From contig NZ_PXZT01000001.1 of NCBI RefSeq assembly GCF_003008695.1, positions 124,001 to 188,000 on the forward strand: DNA of 64,000 nucleotides, read 5' to 3'. The position numbers and the translations under genes are program-made. Position 1 is the stretch's first letter, and each line of letters begins with the position of its first letter. Of this stretch, positions 19,061 to 28,120 are shown one piece after another. Source of the DNA: Trichococcus alkaliphilus. Lineage in GTDB: Bacteria > Bacillota > Bacilli > Lactobacillales > Aerococcaceae. The notes below the pieces were generated by a model. That model saw only the letters and a program-made list of their open reading frames with translations, had not been told where the DNA came from and did no database searches.

Positions 19061-20627
19061 GAATGCTTCCCTCCTCTTCCTTGTTTTTTTCCAATTCTTC
19101 ACGGGCCTTTTCCAATGAAGAACCGGCCATCAGTAAGCCCAGTTCTTGTTCGGAGGTTTCCTCCGGCTTGACGTAGGCCACAATCTCGCCTTCAAACATC
19201 ACGGCGATGATATCGGAGAGATTCAGGATTTCATCCAACTCGAAGCTCATCAGGAGGATCGCCTTGTCCTTATCCCTTTGCTCGATCAAGCGTTTATGGA
19301 TAAATTCGATCGCCCCCACATCCAATCCTCGGGTTGGTTGGGCCGCGATCAACAACGAAGGATTCCGATCGACTTCCCTGGCGATGATCGCTTTTTGTTG
19401 GTTCCCGCCGGACAATGAACCTGCCGTCGATTTTTCACTTTGGGTTCGCACATCAAACTCTCTGATCAATTCAATCGCATGGCTCTCGATGGCTTTATCG
19501 TTCAGAAAGCTGTTTTTGCTGTAAGGTTCCTGATAATAAGTCTGCAGGGCGATGTTCTCATCCAGACGCATCGGTAGGATCAGACCGAACTTTTGTCGGT
19601 CCTCAGGGATATGCCCTAAACCTGATTCAGTGATTTTGCGCGGAGCCAAGTTCGTGATGGCTTCACCGTTCAGCTTGACGGTTCCGCTCTCGGCTTTCCG
19701 CAAGCCAGTGATGGCTTGGATCAGTTCGCTTTGGCCATTCCCGTCTATCCCGGCGATTCCGACGATTTCGCCGGCTCTTACCGTAAGATTCAAATTACGC
19801 ACGGCTTCCAGACCGCGGCTTTCCTTGACCGTCAATCCCTCAACTTCCAACACGGCCTGTTTCGGTTGGGATGGTTTTTTGACTGTGCGGAACAGGACGG
19901 AACGCCCCACCATCATATCGGCCAGTTCTTGCTGGGATGTCTGCTTCACGTCGACGGTGCCGATGCTCTTGCCCTTGCGGATTACCGTGCAACGGTCAGC
20001 CACAGCTTTGATTTCGTCCAGTTTATGCGTGATCAGGATGATTGACTTGCCTTCTTTTGTCAATTCCCGCATGATCGACATCAATTCGTCGATTTCTTGG
20101 GGTGTCAGCACTGCCGTTGGTTCGTCAAAAATGAGCACGTCCGCCCCGCGGTACAATGTTTTCAGGATTTCGACCCTTTGTTGCATCCCGACAGTGATGT
20201 CCTCGATTTTGGCGGAAGGATTGACTGCCAAACGATATTTATTGGACAGATCTGCAATCACGTCAGCGGCTGCCTTTTTATTCAAAACGCCGAGTCTGCT
20301 CGGCTCGCTGCCTAAGATGATGTTCTCCGTGACCGTGAAGTCCTTGACCAGCATAAAATGTTGGTGCACCATTCCGATCCCCAATTTATCGGCAACACCC
20401 GGGGAACTGATTTTGACTTCTTGCCCTTTGACTTTAATGGTTCCGCTGGTCGGTTCCAAAAGTCCAGAGAGAATATTCATCAAAGTCGACTTGCCCGCCC
20501 CATTTTCACCCAACAAAGCGTGAATTTCACCTTTTTTCAAGCTGAGAAAAATATCATCATTCGCTTTATAATTGCCGAAAGCTTTTGTTACGCCAATCAT
20601 CTCAATGACATAATTTTCTTCTGTCAT
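19053..20627 (-). CDS. nupO: Nucleoside ABC transporter, ATP-binding subunit NupO
   Basis: A 524-residue double ATPase in the style of sugar/nucleoside importers. The first domain has a full Walker A GENGAGKST and DVLIFDEPTAVLTP. The second has a degenerate P-loop (GIDGNGQSE) and the signature SGGNQQKAIIARE, as usual for this family, so one composite site is probably weak. The start at 20627 has GGGGTGG upstream. A promoter and a perfect palindrome lie between it and nupN, so the ATPase and permeases can be expressed apart from the binding protein. Confidence 0.93.
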   Translation of the reverse strand: MTEENYVIEMIGVTKAFGNYKANDDIFLSLKKGEIHALLGENGAGKSTLMNILSGLLEPTSGTIKVKGQEVKISSPGVADKLGIGMVHQHFMLVKDFTVTENIILGSEPSRLGVLNKKAAADVIADLSNKYRLAVNPSAKIEDITVGMQQRVEILKTLYRGADVLIFDEPTAVLTPQEIDELMSIMRELTKEGKSIILITHKLDEIKAVADRCTVIRKGKSIGTVDVKQTSQQELADMMVGRSVLFRTVKKPSQPKQAVLEVEGLTVKESRGLEAVRNLNLTVRAGEIVGIAGIDGNGQSELIQAITGLRKAESGTVKLNGEAITNLAPRKITESGLGHIPEDRQKFGLILPMRLDENIALQTYYQEPYSKNSFLNDKAIESHAIELIREFDVRTQSEKSTAGSLSGGNQQKAIIAREVDRNPSLLIAAQPTRGLDVGAIEFIHKRLIEQRDKDKAILLMSFELDEILNLSDIIAVMFEGEIVAYVKPEETSEQELGLLMAGSSLEKAREELEKNKEEEGSIHE

Positions 20628-20652
20628 GCTGATTCCACCCCTTACTAATATT

Positions 20653-20666
20653 GAATGCATGCATTC
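20653..20666. repeat. 14-bp perfect palindrome in the nupO leader
   Basis: GAATGCATGCATTC lies between the nupO promoter and its ribosome binding site. Its role is unknown; it could be an operator or chance. Confidence 0.35.
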
Positions 20667-20727
20667 CCTCATGCAGCAGTGAGACACGCTTATAAAATAT
20701 AATACCGTAAAACACCATTTCACACCT

Positions 20728-20756
20728 ATTATAGAGTATTTCCAAAATCCTATCCA
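20728..20756 (-). promoter_or_regulatory. Promoter of nupO-nupP-nupQ
   Basis: A consensus -10 box TATAAT (20733-20728) and a -35-like TGGATA (20756-20751), spaced 17 bases, are on the minus strand about 100 bases before nupO. Confidence 0.65.
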
Positions 20757-20769
20757 CTTTTGTTTATCA

Positions 20770-20797
20770 CGAAAACTAAACAATTGTTTAGTTTTCG
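20770..20797. promoter_or_regulatory. 28-bp perfect palindrome, candidate operator upstream of nupO
   Basis: Each 14-base arm reads CGAAAACTAAACAA, and the two arms meet without a spacer. The palindrome starts 13 bases upstream of the nupO -35 box. Neither strand has a T run directly after it, so it is not an obvious terminator; a dimeric regulator site is more likely. Confidence 0.5.
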
Positions 20798-20824
20798 GAA
20801 CGGTTTAAATTGGGGACTATGCGC

Positions 20825-20873
20825 GAAAAAAAGAGAAGCAACTCAATATCCTAACCGGAATCAAGTTGCTTCA
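20825..20873 (-). terminator. Terminator after nupN
   Basis: The stem GAAGCAACT / AGTTGCTTC is followed on the minus strand by CTCTTTTTTT, 19 bases beyond the nupN stop codon. It lies inside the transporter gene set, between binding protein and ATPase. Confidence 0.85.
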
Positions 20874-20891
20874 TAAAATTTTAAAACGTGA

Positions 20892-21983
20892 TTAGTTTTC
20901 TGGAGACTCCGGAACAGCAAGCGTTCCTTCCAAAATTTCTGCTTTCGCATCGTTGACAGCAGTCAAAGCTTCTTCGCTCAATTGGCCAGCAGTCAAATCG
21001 ACGCCTTCTTCAGCCAACCCGAAATTCAACACTTCTCCTGCCGGGAATTCGCCGTTCATCGTTAATGTAGCGATATCCTTGGCTGCAGTGCCTACGCCCT
21101 TCAATGTTGAAGTCAAAGTAAGGTTTCTTTCAGTGCCGTCATCAAGAGTCAGCAAGCCTTCTTCTGTTTGGTCACGGTCAACACCGATTACCCAGATTTC
21201 TTTTGATGGATCAGCTTTTACGATATCCTTAGCTTCCGAGAATACGCCATTGCCTGAATCTCCGGCAGCTTGATAAATGACATCGATTCCGCTTGCGTAC
21301 ATTGCGGCAGCTTTTGATTTTCCGCCGGCAGCATCGCCGAACGAGCCGACATATTCAACTTTTACATCTATATCAGGATTTACTGATTGTGCACCAGCTA
21401 CGAATCCAGCTTCAAAGCGATCGATTACTACACTCTCTTGTCCGCCGATGAAGCCTAATTGGTTGGTTTTGGTTGTTTTAGCAGCAGCGACACCAGCCAA
21501 GAAAGCAGCTTCATTGTCTTTGAATGATACAGAAACTGTATTTTCGCCTTCGATGACATCATCGATGATGGCGAACATTGTATCCGGGTTCTGTGTTGCC
21601 ACATCTTGCATCGCTGATTTCAACTTATATCCGATACCGAATACTAGATCAAAATTGCTGTTTACGGCAGTGTTCAAGTTCGTCACAAATTCCGAATCGG
21701 CGTTTGATTGGATATAATCATATCCATCGATTCCTTTTTCTTTGCCGTTCTCTTCGCCCCATGCAACAAGGCCTTCCCATGCGCTTTGGTTGAATGATTT
21801 GTCATCCACGCCGCCGATGTCGGTAACCATTGCGATAGTGAAGTTATCTTCCGTTCCCCCTGCTGTGCTGGAACCTGTTGCACTGCTGTCAGCCGTGTCG
21901 CCGTTGCCGCCGCAAGCTGCCAGGATTGTGCTGACACCTAACCCTAATGCCAATAAACTAACATATTTTTGCTTCTTCACCAT
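20892..21983 (-). CDS. nupN: BMP-family nucleoside-binding lipoprotein NupN
   Basis: A 363-residue substrate-binding lipoprotein with a signal peptide and lipobox LAAC (Cys24) followed by a Gly/Ser/Thr-rich linker. The BMP (basic membrane protein) fold is recognisable from AMVTDIGGVDDKSFNQSAWEG, VFGIGYKLKSAMQDVA and VIGVDRDQTEEG. Family members bind purine nucleosides. GGAGGGGTC precedes the ATG at 21983. It is the first gene of the importer set; the terminator behind it should keep its mRNA more abundant than that of the downstream subunits. Confidence 0.94.
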   Translation of the reverse strand: MVKKQKYVSLLALGLGVSTILAACGGNGDTADSSATGSSTAGGTEDNFTIAMVTDIGGVDDKSFNQSAWEGLVAWGEENGKEKGIDGYDYIQSNADSEFVTNLNTAVNSNFDLVFGIGYKLKSAMQDVATQNPDTMFAIIDDVIEGENTVSVSFKDNEAAFLAGVAAAKTTKTNQLGFIGGQESVVIDRFEAGFVAGAQSVNPDIDVKVEYVGSFGDAAGGKSKAAAMYASGIDVIYQAAGDSGNGVFSEAKDIVKADPSKEIWVIGVDRDQTEEGLLTLDDGTERNLTLTSTLKGVGTAAKDIATLTMNGEFPAGEVLNFGLAEEGVDLTAGQLSEEALTAVNDAKAEILEGTLAVPESPEN

Positions 21984-22039
21984 GACCCCTCCAATAAACT
22001 TCAATTTTTTGAACTTGTAAGTACAAGCTTCTTACAAAA

Positions 22040-22048
22040 AATATCATA
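22040..22048 (-). promoter_or_regulatory. Possible extended -10 promoter of nupN
   Basis: TGATATGAT on the minus strand resembles an extended -10 element, 57 bases before the nupN start. No convincing -35 box was found. Confidence 0.35.
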
Positions 22049-22137
22049 TCATGTATTCTTTAAAAAATAAATAATATTGACTTGTTTTGTAATCGTTTTT
22101 TCATTTAATATCCATATATTTGTCGGAATCGACCGGA

Positions 22138-24588
22138 TCAAACCTCGGAATCGTAAGGTATATCCGTATCATTTTCATATATCCCCTCGCTAATGTTCAC
22201 CTTTCTGGGCTTGCTTCCATCAGCCGGTCCGACGATCCCTCGCGCTTCCATCTCGTCGATCAGCCGCGCTGCCCGATTATAGCCTATCCGGAATCTCCGC
22301 TGCAATTTGGAAATGCTTGCCGTTTCATCCGATCTGATGAATTCTACAGCTTCCCCGAAGAGATCATCTTCCGGTTCCTCACTTGCAACCGCAACATTTT
22401 CAGTCGGCATCATCTCCTCGACATAGTTCGCTTCTTGCTGATTTTTGACGAAAGTGACAATGTGCTCCACTTCTTCGTCGGAAATGAACGCCCCTTGCAC
22501 ACGGATTGGTTTGTTCTCACCCATCGGACGGAAGAGCATATCGCCTCTGCCCAATAACTTCTCTGCTCCGGAGCCATCGATTATCGTTCTGGAATCGATC
22601 GAACTGGATACAGCAAACGCGATCCGGGAAGGAACGTTCGCTTTGATGATGCCGGTGATGACATCGACACTCGGCCGTTGCGTAGCCAAAATCATGTGAA
22701 TTCCTGCAGCCCGTGCCATCTGCGCCAATCGGGTGATCGCATCTTCGACTTCATTGCTGGCCACCATCATCAAGTCGGCCAACTCATCCACGATGACCAC
22801 GATGTATGGCAACGTAGGATTATTTTCCCCATTCTCCAGATTGTATTCCACAATCAGATTGTTGTAGCCGTCGATGTTACGCATGCCGGTACCGGCAAAC
22901 AATTCATATCTTCTTTCCATTTCCGTTACAACTTTATGGAGTGCTTGCGCCGCTTTGCGGGGATTCGTGACAACCGGCGTCAGCAAGTGGGGAATCCCGT
23001 TATAGACGTTCAATTCCACCATTTTCGGATCGATCATCATCATCTTCACTTCGTTCGGTTTGGCTTTCATCAAGATGCTTGTAATGATGCCGTTGATGCA
23101 GACGGATTTTCCGCTTCCGGTCGCACCCGCAATCAGGAGATGGGGCATCTTCGTCAGATTCGCGCTTTGCACGACGCCCGAGATGTCCCGGCCTAACGGT
23201 ACCTCCAACAGCTTGTCCGTGTGCTTTTGACCTTCCATGACATCACGGAAGGATACGACACTGACTTCACTGTTCGGCACTTCTATGCCGATGAAGGATT
23301 TCCCGGGTATCGGCGCTTCGATGCGGATGTCTTTCGCCGCCAACGCCAAGGCCAAATCATCACTCAGGCTCACAATTTTGCTGACCTTCACCCCGACGGC
23401 TGGTTGGATCTCGTATTTTGTCACGGCAGGTCCAAGGTTCGCTTTCGTGACTTTGGCATCCACACCGAAGCTAGCAAAGGTTTCTTCCAGCTTTTTGACA
23501 TTTTTTTCGATTGTTGCATATTCATTTGATTGATCGATCGCTTCGATTTCATTCAATAAGGTGACAGGAGGCAATTGGTAATCCCTGTTCTCCTGCTCGG
23601 CATTGATTTCGAACTCAAGATCGCCGCTGTTGTCTTCCTCGTTGCCTTCCGCCGTTGTTTTTGCTTGGGCGGAATGTTGGGCGGACACGCTCTTTTCATT
23701 GTCCGCATATTTGTGTTCGGCTGCTTTTTCAAGTTGCTGTTGGAAACTGTCGATTCTCAGCTGAACGGGTTCGCGCTCTTTTTCGGCGAGCGTTTCTTTT
23801 TCCGTTGCTTTCAAAGCTTCCGCTTCCTCCTTCATCAATTTCTTCGCTGCCGATTCGCTCTTGATCTGATTTTTGGCTTTTTCGACTATTGAAGGTTTCT
23901 TTTCAGCCGGAACACTGTTGGACCTGGTCGGTTTTTTCACTGTTTTCGACTCGATGATCGAGCTGGCCACTTTATCTTTCGTGAAAAGCACCGCTCGCTT
24001 GCTGTTGTGCCCGAAGATCAAGGCAACTTTTCGCACGACTTCCATGACGTCATGCGTCGTGAAGCCGAATATGACCGCCACACCAAAAAATACAAGCAGG
24101 CCGATGATGATGTAAGTGCCCCATTGCGAAACCAAAAAATGGGTTCCTGTATAAAAGGCTGCCCCGATCAACCCCCCGCCCATTTCTGAAGCCGTATCCG
24201 CTTGCCTGACGTCGACCAAAAAGCGGGCAAGCGTAACGGACACGACCGACGCGCCCTCCGTGACGACTGTCTCAAAAGCCAGTGAATGGAGATAAAGCAG
24301 CGCTGCTGAATAAAGTAGGATGCCACTGATCAGCCAGTTCTTTCTTATTTTTGGTTCTTTCCCTCTCAAAATCAGGTACAGACCATAGGCGCCGAACAGC
24401 GCCAGGCTGACCGGATAGGTTTCGCCGACAAAAAAACGGAAAAAATTCGCCAGCGCTATACCGGCAAAACCGAGTTGCCCGATCCCTAGGGCTGCACTGA
24501 AAAGAAACAGCACGCCGATAAGCTCGTAGGATATCTTCTGCCCGGTCGCCTTCTTTTTCTTTCTTGTTGTCGTCGTTCGTTTCGCCAA
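22138..24588 (-). CDS. ftsK: DNA translocase FtsK/SpoIIIE
   Basis: An 816-residue septal DNA pump that clears chromosomal DNA from the division site. Four N-terminal membrane helices (about residues 20-165) are followed by a charged linker rich in Lys/Glu. The RecA-like motor has Walker [10 protein letters not shown] and Walker [12 protein letters not shown], and the C-terminal winged-helix gamma domain contains [22 protein letters not shown]. The start is TTG at 24588: AAAGGAG lies nine bases upstream and gives [17 protein letters not shown] three codons earlier abuts the Shine-Dalgarno, and an ATG close by is out of frame. Monocistronic in appearance. Confidence 0.95.
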   Translation of the reverse strand: MAKRTTTTRKKKKATGQKISYELIGVLFLFSAALGIGQLGFAGIALANFFRFFVGETYPVSLALFGAYGLYLILRGKEPKIRKNWLISGILLYSAALLYLHSLAFETVVTEGASVVSVTLARFLVDVRQADTASEMGGGLIGAAFYTGTHFLVSQWGTYIIIGLLVFFGVAVIFGFTTHDVMEVVRKVALIFGHNSKRAVLFTKDKVASSIIESKTVKKPTRSNSVPAEKKPSIVEKAKNQIKSESAAKKLMKEEAEALKATEKETLAEKEREPVQLRIDSFQQQLEKAAEHKYADNEKSVSAQHSAQAKTTAEGNEEDNSGDLEFEINAEQENRDYQLPPVTLLNEIEAIDQSNEYATIEKNVKKLEETFASFGVDAKVTKANLGPAVTKYEIQPAVGVKVSKIVSLSDDLALALAAKDIRIEAPIPGKSFIGIEVPNSEVSVVSFRDVMEGQKHTDKLLEVPLGRDISGVVQSANLTKMPHLLIAGATGSGKSVCINGIITSILMKAKPNEVKMMMIDPKMVELNVYNGIPHLLTPVVTNPRKAAQALHKVVTEMERRYELFAGTGMRNIDGYNNLIVEYNLENGENNPTLPYIVVIVDELADLMMVASNEVEDAITRLAQMARAAGIHMILATQRPSVDVITGIIKANVPSRIAFAVSSSIDSRTIIDGSGAEKLLGRGDMLFRPMGENKPIRVQGAFISDEEVEHIVTFVKNQQEANYVEEMMPTENVAVASEEPEDDLFGEAVEFIRSDETASISKLQRRFRIGYNRAARLIDEMEARGIVGPADGSKPRKVNISEGIYENDTDIPYDSEV

Positions 24589-24740
24589 ACATGTCAACTC
24601 CTTTTTATCATTTACTCAAAACCACTGCCCGTCTGCATAAAACAGCGGCCCATAAATTGTTCGTTTGATTACCCGTATCGGTTCATTATACTACAAAACG
24701 AACCCTTTACGAGGCTATTTTTTAATCAATCCGCGCGGAC

Positions 24741-24784
24741 AAAAAGCTTCTGTTTCCCGTCAATGCAGGCAACAGAAGCTTTTT
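24741..24784. terminator. Terminator after the DUF1033 gene
   Basis: Perfect 14-base arms (AAAAAGCTTCTGTT and its complement) form a hairpin that can act in both directions. It lies 13 bases beyond the DUF1033 stop and upstream of ftsK. Confidence 0.85.
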
Positions 24785-24797
24785 GGAATTTGATCCG

Positions 24798-25094
24798 TCA
24801 TTCTTGAAGAAGTTTTTTCCTGTCCTGCAGAAGCATCAGTCCATGATATAATTGCACATCGTCATCGCAATTCTCACAAAACCGGATTTCTCCGTCTGAC
24901 CAGTAGGCAGTCAGATAGGTTTCCTTTGTTTTTTGGAATGGGTAAACTACCGATAGTTTTTCCGCTGCCCGCTCATAGGCAGCGACTGCCTCCTGGAAAT
25001 CGGCATAATCTGTCGATTCCACAATGAAATCCATCCAATCTTCAAAAAACCACCAAGGTTCATATTCTCCCTCGGTCCGTATCACCTGGTACAC
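24798..25094 (-). CDS. DUF1033 family protein
   Basis: A 98-residue acidic protein of unknown function. It is rich in aromatic residues (EPWWFFEDWMDFI near residue 12) and has a FCENCDDD motif near 73, the pattern of the DUF1033 family found in Lactobacillales. The start is GTG at 25094, with GAGGGTGA upstream. It has its own terminator and is divergent from acyP. No membrane segment or signal peptide is seen. Confidence 0.8.
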   Translation of the reverse strand: MYQVIRTEGEYEPWWFFEDWMDFIVESTDYADFQEAVAAYERAAEKLSVVYPFQKTKETYLTAYWSDGEIRFCENCDDDVQLYHGLMLLQDRKKLLQE

Positions 25095-25243
25095 GCTATC
25101 ACCCTCTTTGTTGTAAAAAGTATAGCATAGCCCGGAAAATTATTCCCGCGCAAGGTATCGGGATTGAAACTTCTTGACGAAGACGGTAAACTGAAATTAA
25201 AAGTTGCAGCGTATGCTCATCCTAGAATCTGGAGGTAATCTGA

Positions 25244-25519
25244 ATGAAAAAAATCAAGATGACCGTAAGTGGTCGGGTACAGGGCGTCGGGTTCCGTTAC
25301 ATGACAAAAATGGTGGCTGACCAGATCGGTATTGCCGGCATCGTCAGGAACGAGGATGACGGAAGCGTCTATATCGAAGCCGTCGGACCTAGCGATAAGA
25401 TTGACGCCTTCATCGCGGCAGTCAAACGCAGCCCTTCGCCAAGCGGAAGAGTCAATGCCTTTACTATCCATGAAGACGCTAACATTGAGAATTACATAAG
25501 TTTTCGCGTAACCAATTGA
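25244..25519 (+). CDS. acyP: Acylphosphatase
   Basis: A 91-residue enzyme that hydrolyses the carboxyl-phosphate bond of acyl phosphates. The phosphate-binding loop GRVQGVGFRYMT (with the catalytic Arg) and the second motif GIVRNEDDGSVYIEAVG (with the catalytic Asn) are intact. Length is typical. GGAGG lies eight bases before the ATG. yidC follows 62 bases downstream on the same strand, an arrangement also seen elsewhere in Firmicutes. Confidence 0.95.
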   Translation: MKKIKMTVSGRVQGVGFRYMTKMVADQIGIAGIVRNEDDGSVYIEAVGPSDKIDAFIAAVKRSPSPSGRVNAFTIHEDANIENYISFRVTN

Positions 25520-25581
25520 ATATATTTCCCCCTTCAGGTATAGTGGTAATGTTATCGAAAAATTGTAAAGGAACGTGAACG

Positions 25582-26514
25582 ATGAAACTTAAAAAGAAGT
25601 TATTGCTTTCCGCGGAAATGATGGCCTTATTAGTGGTCCTGACAGGCTGCATGCAATATGATGAGAATAAAAACCCAACCGGCTTCATATACGACTATTT
25701 AGTGGTGCCTACAGGCAATTTGATCGTTATGCTAGCGGAAATGCTTAACGGCAATTATGGGCTGGCCATCATCGCCATCACAATCATTGTCCGCTTGGCC
25801 ATCATGCCCTTGAACTTTAGCCAGATCAAAAAAACGATGGTGCAGCAAGAAAAAATGAAGTATATCAAACCAGAATTGGAAGATATCCAATTCCGTCAAA
25901 AAAATGCCCAGTCGCCTGAAGAAAAAGCGGCGGTTTCGCAAGAAATGATGGCCTTGTACAAAGAAAACAACATCAGCATGACAGGCGGCGTCGGTTGCTT
26001 ACCGATTCTGATCCAGATGCCGATCTTTACCGCCATGTACCAAGCCGTCAATTTGACGCCGGAAATTTCTGCAAGCACATTCCTTGGCATCAACCTTGGT
26101 GTCAGCAGTCCGTTGCTGGCAATCTTGGCAGGTGTGGCTTATGTGATCCAAGGCTATGTTTCCACAATCGGCATGCCGCAAGAAACCAAATCACAGATGA
26201 AATCAATGATGCTGATGAACCCGATCATGATTCTCATGTTCTCTTGGTCTTCACCAGCAGGGTTGGCACTTTATTGGCTGGCCGGCGGTATTTTCGCCGC
26301 AGCCCAGACCGCCCTTCAAAATCACATGATCAAACCTAAAATCCAGAAGCAAGTTGAAGAAGAAATGAAGGATCGTCCGGTCAAGAAGAACGTGAAAATG
26401 GCTAAGCCGGCTTCCTCTTCAGCACCTACGCAAGCCGTAAAAGCTTTGTCCTCCAAGAATCAACAAACGGACGGCAAAAAAGGCCGCAACGCAGGCAAAC
26501 AATCAAAATTTTAA
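25582..26514 (+). CDS. yidC: Membrane protein insertase YidC
   Basis: A 310-residue lipoprotein insertase that integrates membrane proteins alone or with SecYEG. The N-terminus has a lipobox LTGC (Cys23). The core has five membrane helices, the groove arginine in IIVRLAIMPL, and the conserved GGVGCLPILIQMPIF. The C-terminus is a basic tail of about 50 residues (KKGRNAGKQSKF at the end), suggestive of ribosome contact as in YidC2. AAAGGAACG precedes the ATG. A strong terminator follows. Confidence 0.95.
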   Translation: MKLKKKLLLSAEMMALLVVLTGCMQYDENKNPTGFIYDYLVVPTGNLIVMLAEMLNGNYGLAIIAITIIVRLAIMPLNFSQIKKTMVQQEKMKYIKPELEDIQFRQKNAQSPEEKAAVSQEMMALYKENNISMTGGVGCLPILIQMPIFTAMYQAVNLTPEISASTFLGINLGVSSPLLAILAGVAYVIQGYVSTIGMPQETKSQMKSMMLMNPIMILMFSWSSPAGLALYWLAGGIFAAAQTALQNHMIKPKIQKQVEEEMKDRPVKKNVKMAKPASSSAPTQAVKALSSKNQQTDGKKGRNAGKQSKF

Positions 26515-26525
26515 TCTTAGCTAAT

Positions 26526-26573
26526 TAAAAAGCAGGAAGCGGCTCACTTATGAGTTCGCTTCCTGCTTTTTTT
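26526..26573. terminator. Bidirectional terminator between yidC and the histidine kinase
   Basis: Arms AAAAAGCAGGAAGCG and its complement flank a 14-base loop, with T runs in both directions. It serves the convergent yidC and sensor-kinase genes. Confidence 0.9.
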
Positions 26574-26616
26574 ATTTCAGGCTTTTTTTGATAAATGGCG
26601 TTCTTCTGTCGGGATC

Positions 26617-28116
26617 CTATAACTCCTCATCCGGCACATAATTCTTCAGAATCGGCAGTTGGATACGGAAAACAGATCCGTGTCCCAATACGCTTTCGAC
26701 GGTGATGTCGCCTTTATAGCCTTCCAATAATTCTTTCGCAATCGACAGGCCCAAACCGTTCCCGCCTTTATTCCGCGATCTGGCTTTATCAACGCGGTAA
26801 AAACGCGAAAAAATCTTCTGTTGATCTTCCTGGGACATCCCCTCGCCAAAATCTTGGATGGCAATCTGGACATAGGACATGGATTCGGAAATCGAAAGAT
26901 GGATTTCATGCCGGTCAGTCGAATACTTAACGGCGTTGTCCATCAATATCACCAAGATTTGCTCAAAATGGTTGCGATAGATGTTCACATAGATTTCGCG
27001 GTTCAGATCATCATCCAGATTGAACACGAAATCCGGATACAGCATCTTAAAATTATGGAACGTATGCAGCACGACATTCCGGATCGGTGTCACTTCATTT
27101 TTATAATGGATTTCGACCTGTTCCGCACGGGAAAGATCCAGCATCTCCTGAACCAAAGTCTTCATTCTCTGGATTTCGGTCAAGGATGCGGCAAGCGATT
27201 CATCCAGTATTTGCGGATCTTCCTTGCCCCAACGGTTCAGCAATTTCAGATGCCCCTCGACAATGGCTGTGGGGGTCCGAAGTTCATGCGAAACGTCTTC
27301 CACAAACTGCTTTTGCTGGGTGACGTACAGCGCCATCTTATCCAGGAGGCCGTTGATGTGGACAGAAAGGTCAGTAAATTCGTCCTTGCTTTTCGATATT
27401 TTGATGCGGGTCTCCGACAGCGTGTCCTCCTCGATCGCATCCATCGTGTCAACCATCTGTTTGATGGGCTTGAAGAAGTAAATCGCGATGCCGTAGCCAG
27501 CAGCCGCCGACAAAACGAGCACGATTGCCGTGACTAACCAGAAATACCGCGTCATCTGTGAGACGATTTTATGATAATCATTCAATCGGAAAACGATCTG
27601 GACATACCCCAACAGGAAGGAGTCCTCTTGGCTGAGGATCGGACTGCCTGCGACAAATGCTTCAAGATCGTTCAGTTTTGTCTCGCGCAAATAAGTATCG
27701 GGATTTTTGATGAATGTCGTATAGCTCTTCTGCGTCTCATAGAGCAACTGTCCATCTGTATCGAATACGCGTATGTTCGCCCCTCTATCCTTGAGATCCT
27801 CCAAAAACGGGTAGTTCCCTACAGACTGGAGACCCTTCGTCACGGTGGAAACAGAAATTTTCTCGAACATGCTTTCGACGCTGTTGACCGAAAGCTTCGT
27901 ATCGATCTCAGACAGCGCGTTTTGGACCGAAGACAGCAGCTTCTCGGCATCGTCTTTTTGTTCGTCGTATTGATAGCCTTTGTAGACATTCAGCATCAGC
28001 ATGGCGGACAGAAAGTACAGCAGGAAGAAAGCTATACTTAAAAGAAAACCCCATTTCCACCGAATGGACTTGGGATTTCCTCTTTTTTTGGTTGGCATAT
28101 AATTGATTCTGCGCAT
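26617..28116 (-). CDS. Sensor histidine kinase, ArlS-like
   Basis: A 499-residue membrane kinase. Segments in order are a first membrane helix (FLLSIAFFLLYFLSAMLML, about 20-40), an extracellular sensor of about 140 residues, a second helix (WLVTAIVLVLSAAAGYGIAI), a HAMP linker, the HisKA box FVEDVSHELRTP, and the ATPase with LMDNAVKYS, DFGEGM and GNGLGLSIAKEL. The dimerisation-domain sequence resembles ArlS of staphylococci. The ATG at 28116 lies four bases after the regulator's stop codon and has no Shine-Dalgarno, so translation is probably coupled. An ATG six codons further in is an alternative start. Confidence 0.85.
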   Translation of the reverse strand: MRRINYMPTKKRGNPKSIRWKWGFLLSIAFFLLYFLSAMLMLNVYKGYQYDEQKDDAEKLLSSVQNALSEIDTKLSVNSVESMFEKISVSTVTKGLQSVGNYPFLEDLKDRGANIRVFDTDGQLLYETQKSYTTFIKNPDTYLRETKLNDLEAFVAGSPILSQEDSFLLGYVQIVFRLNDYHKIVSQMTRYFWLVTAIVLVLSAAAGYGIAIYFFKPIKQMVDTMDAIEEDTLSETRIKISKSKDEFTDLSVHINGLLDKMALYVTQQKQFVEDVSHELRTPTAIVEGHLKLLNRWGKEDPQILDESLAASLTEIQRMKTLVQEMLDLSRAEQVEIHYKNEVTPIRNVVLHTFHNFKMLYPDFVFNLDDDLNREIYVNIYRNHFEQILVILMDNAVKYSTDRHEIHLSISESMSYVQIAIQDFGEGMSQEDQQKIFSRFYRVDKARSRNKGGNGLGLSIAKELLEGYKGDITVESVLGHGSVFRIQLPILKNYVPDEEL

Positions 28117-28120
28117 AGTA

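Noticed and set aside
19552-20523. A 323-codon plus-strand frame inside nupO
   Set aside because: Antisense to the double ATPase domains; low-complexity Ser/Ile/Arg composition typical of shadow frames.
24272-24592. A 106-codon frame whose ATG is near the ftsK Shine-Dalgarno
   Set aside because: It overlaps the ftsK N-terminus in another frame; the ftsK frame gives a complete, conserved translocase from a TTG at better spacing.
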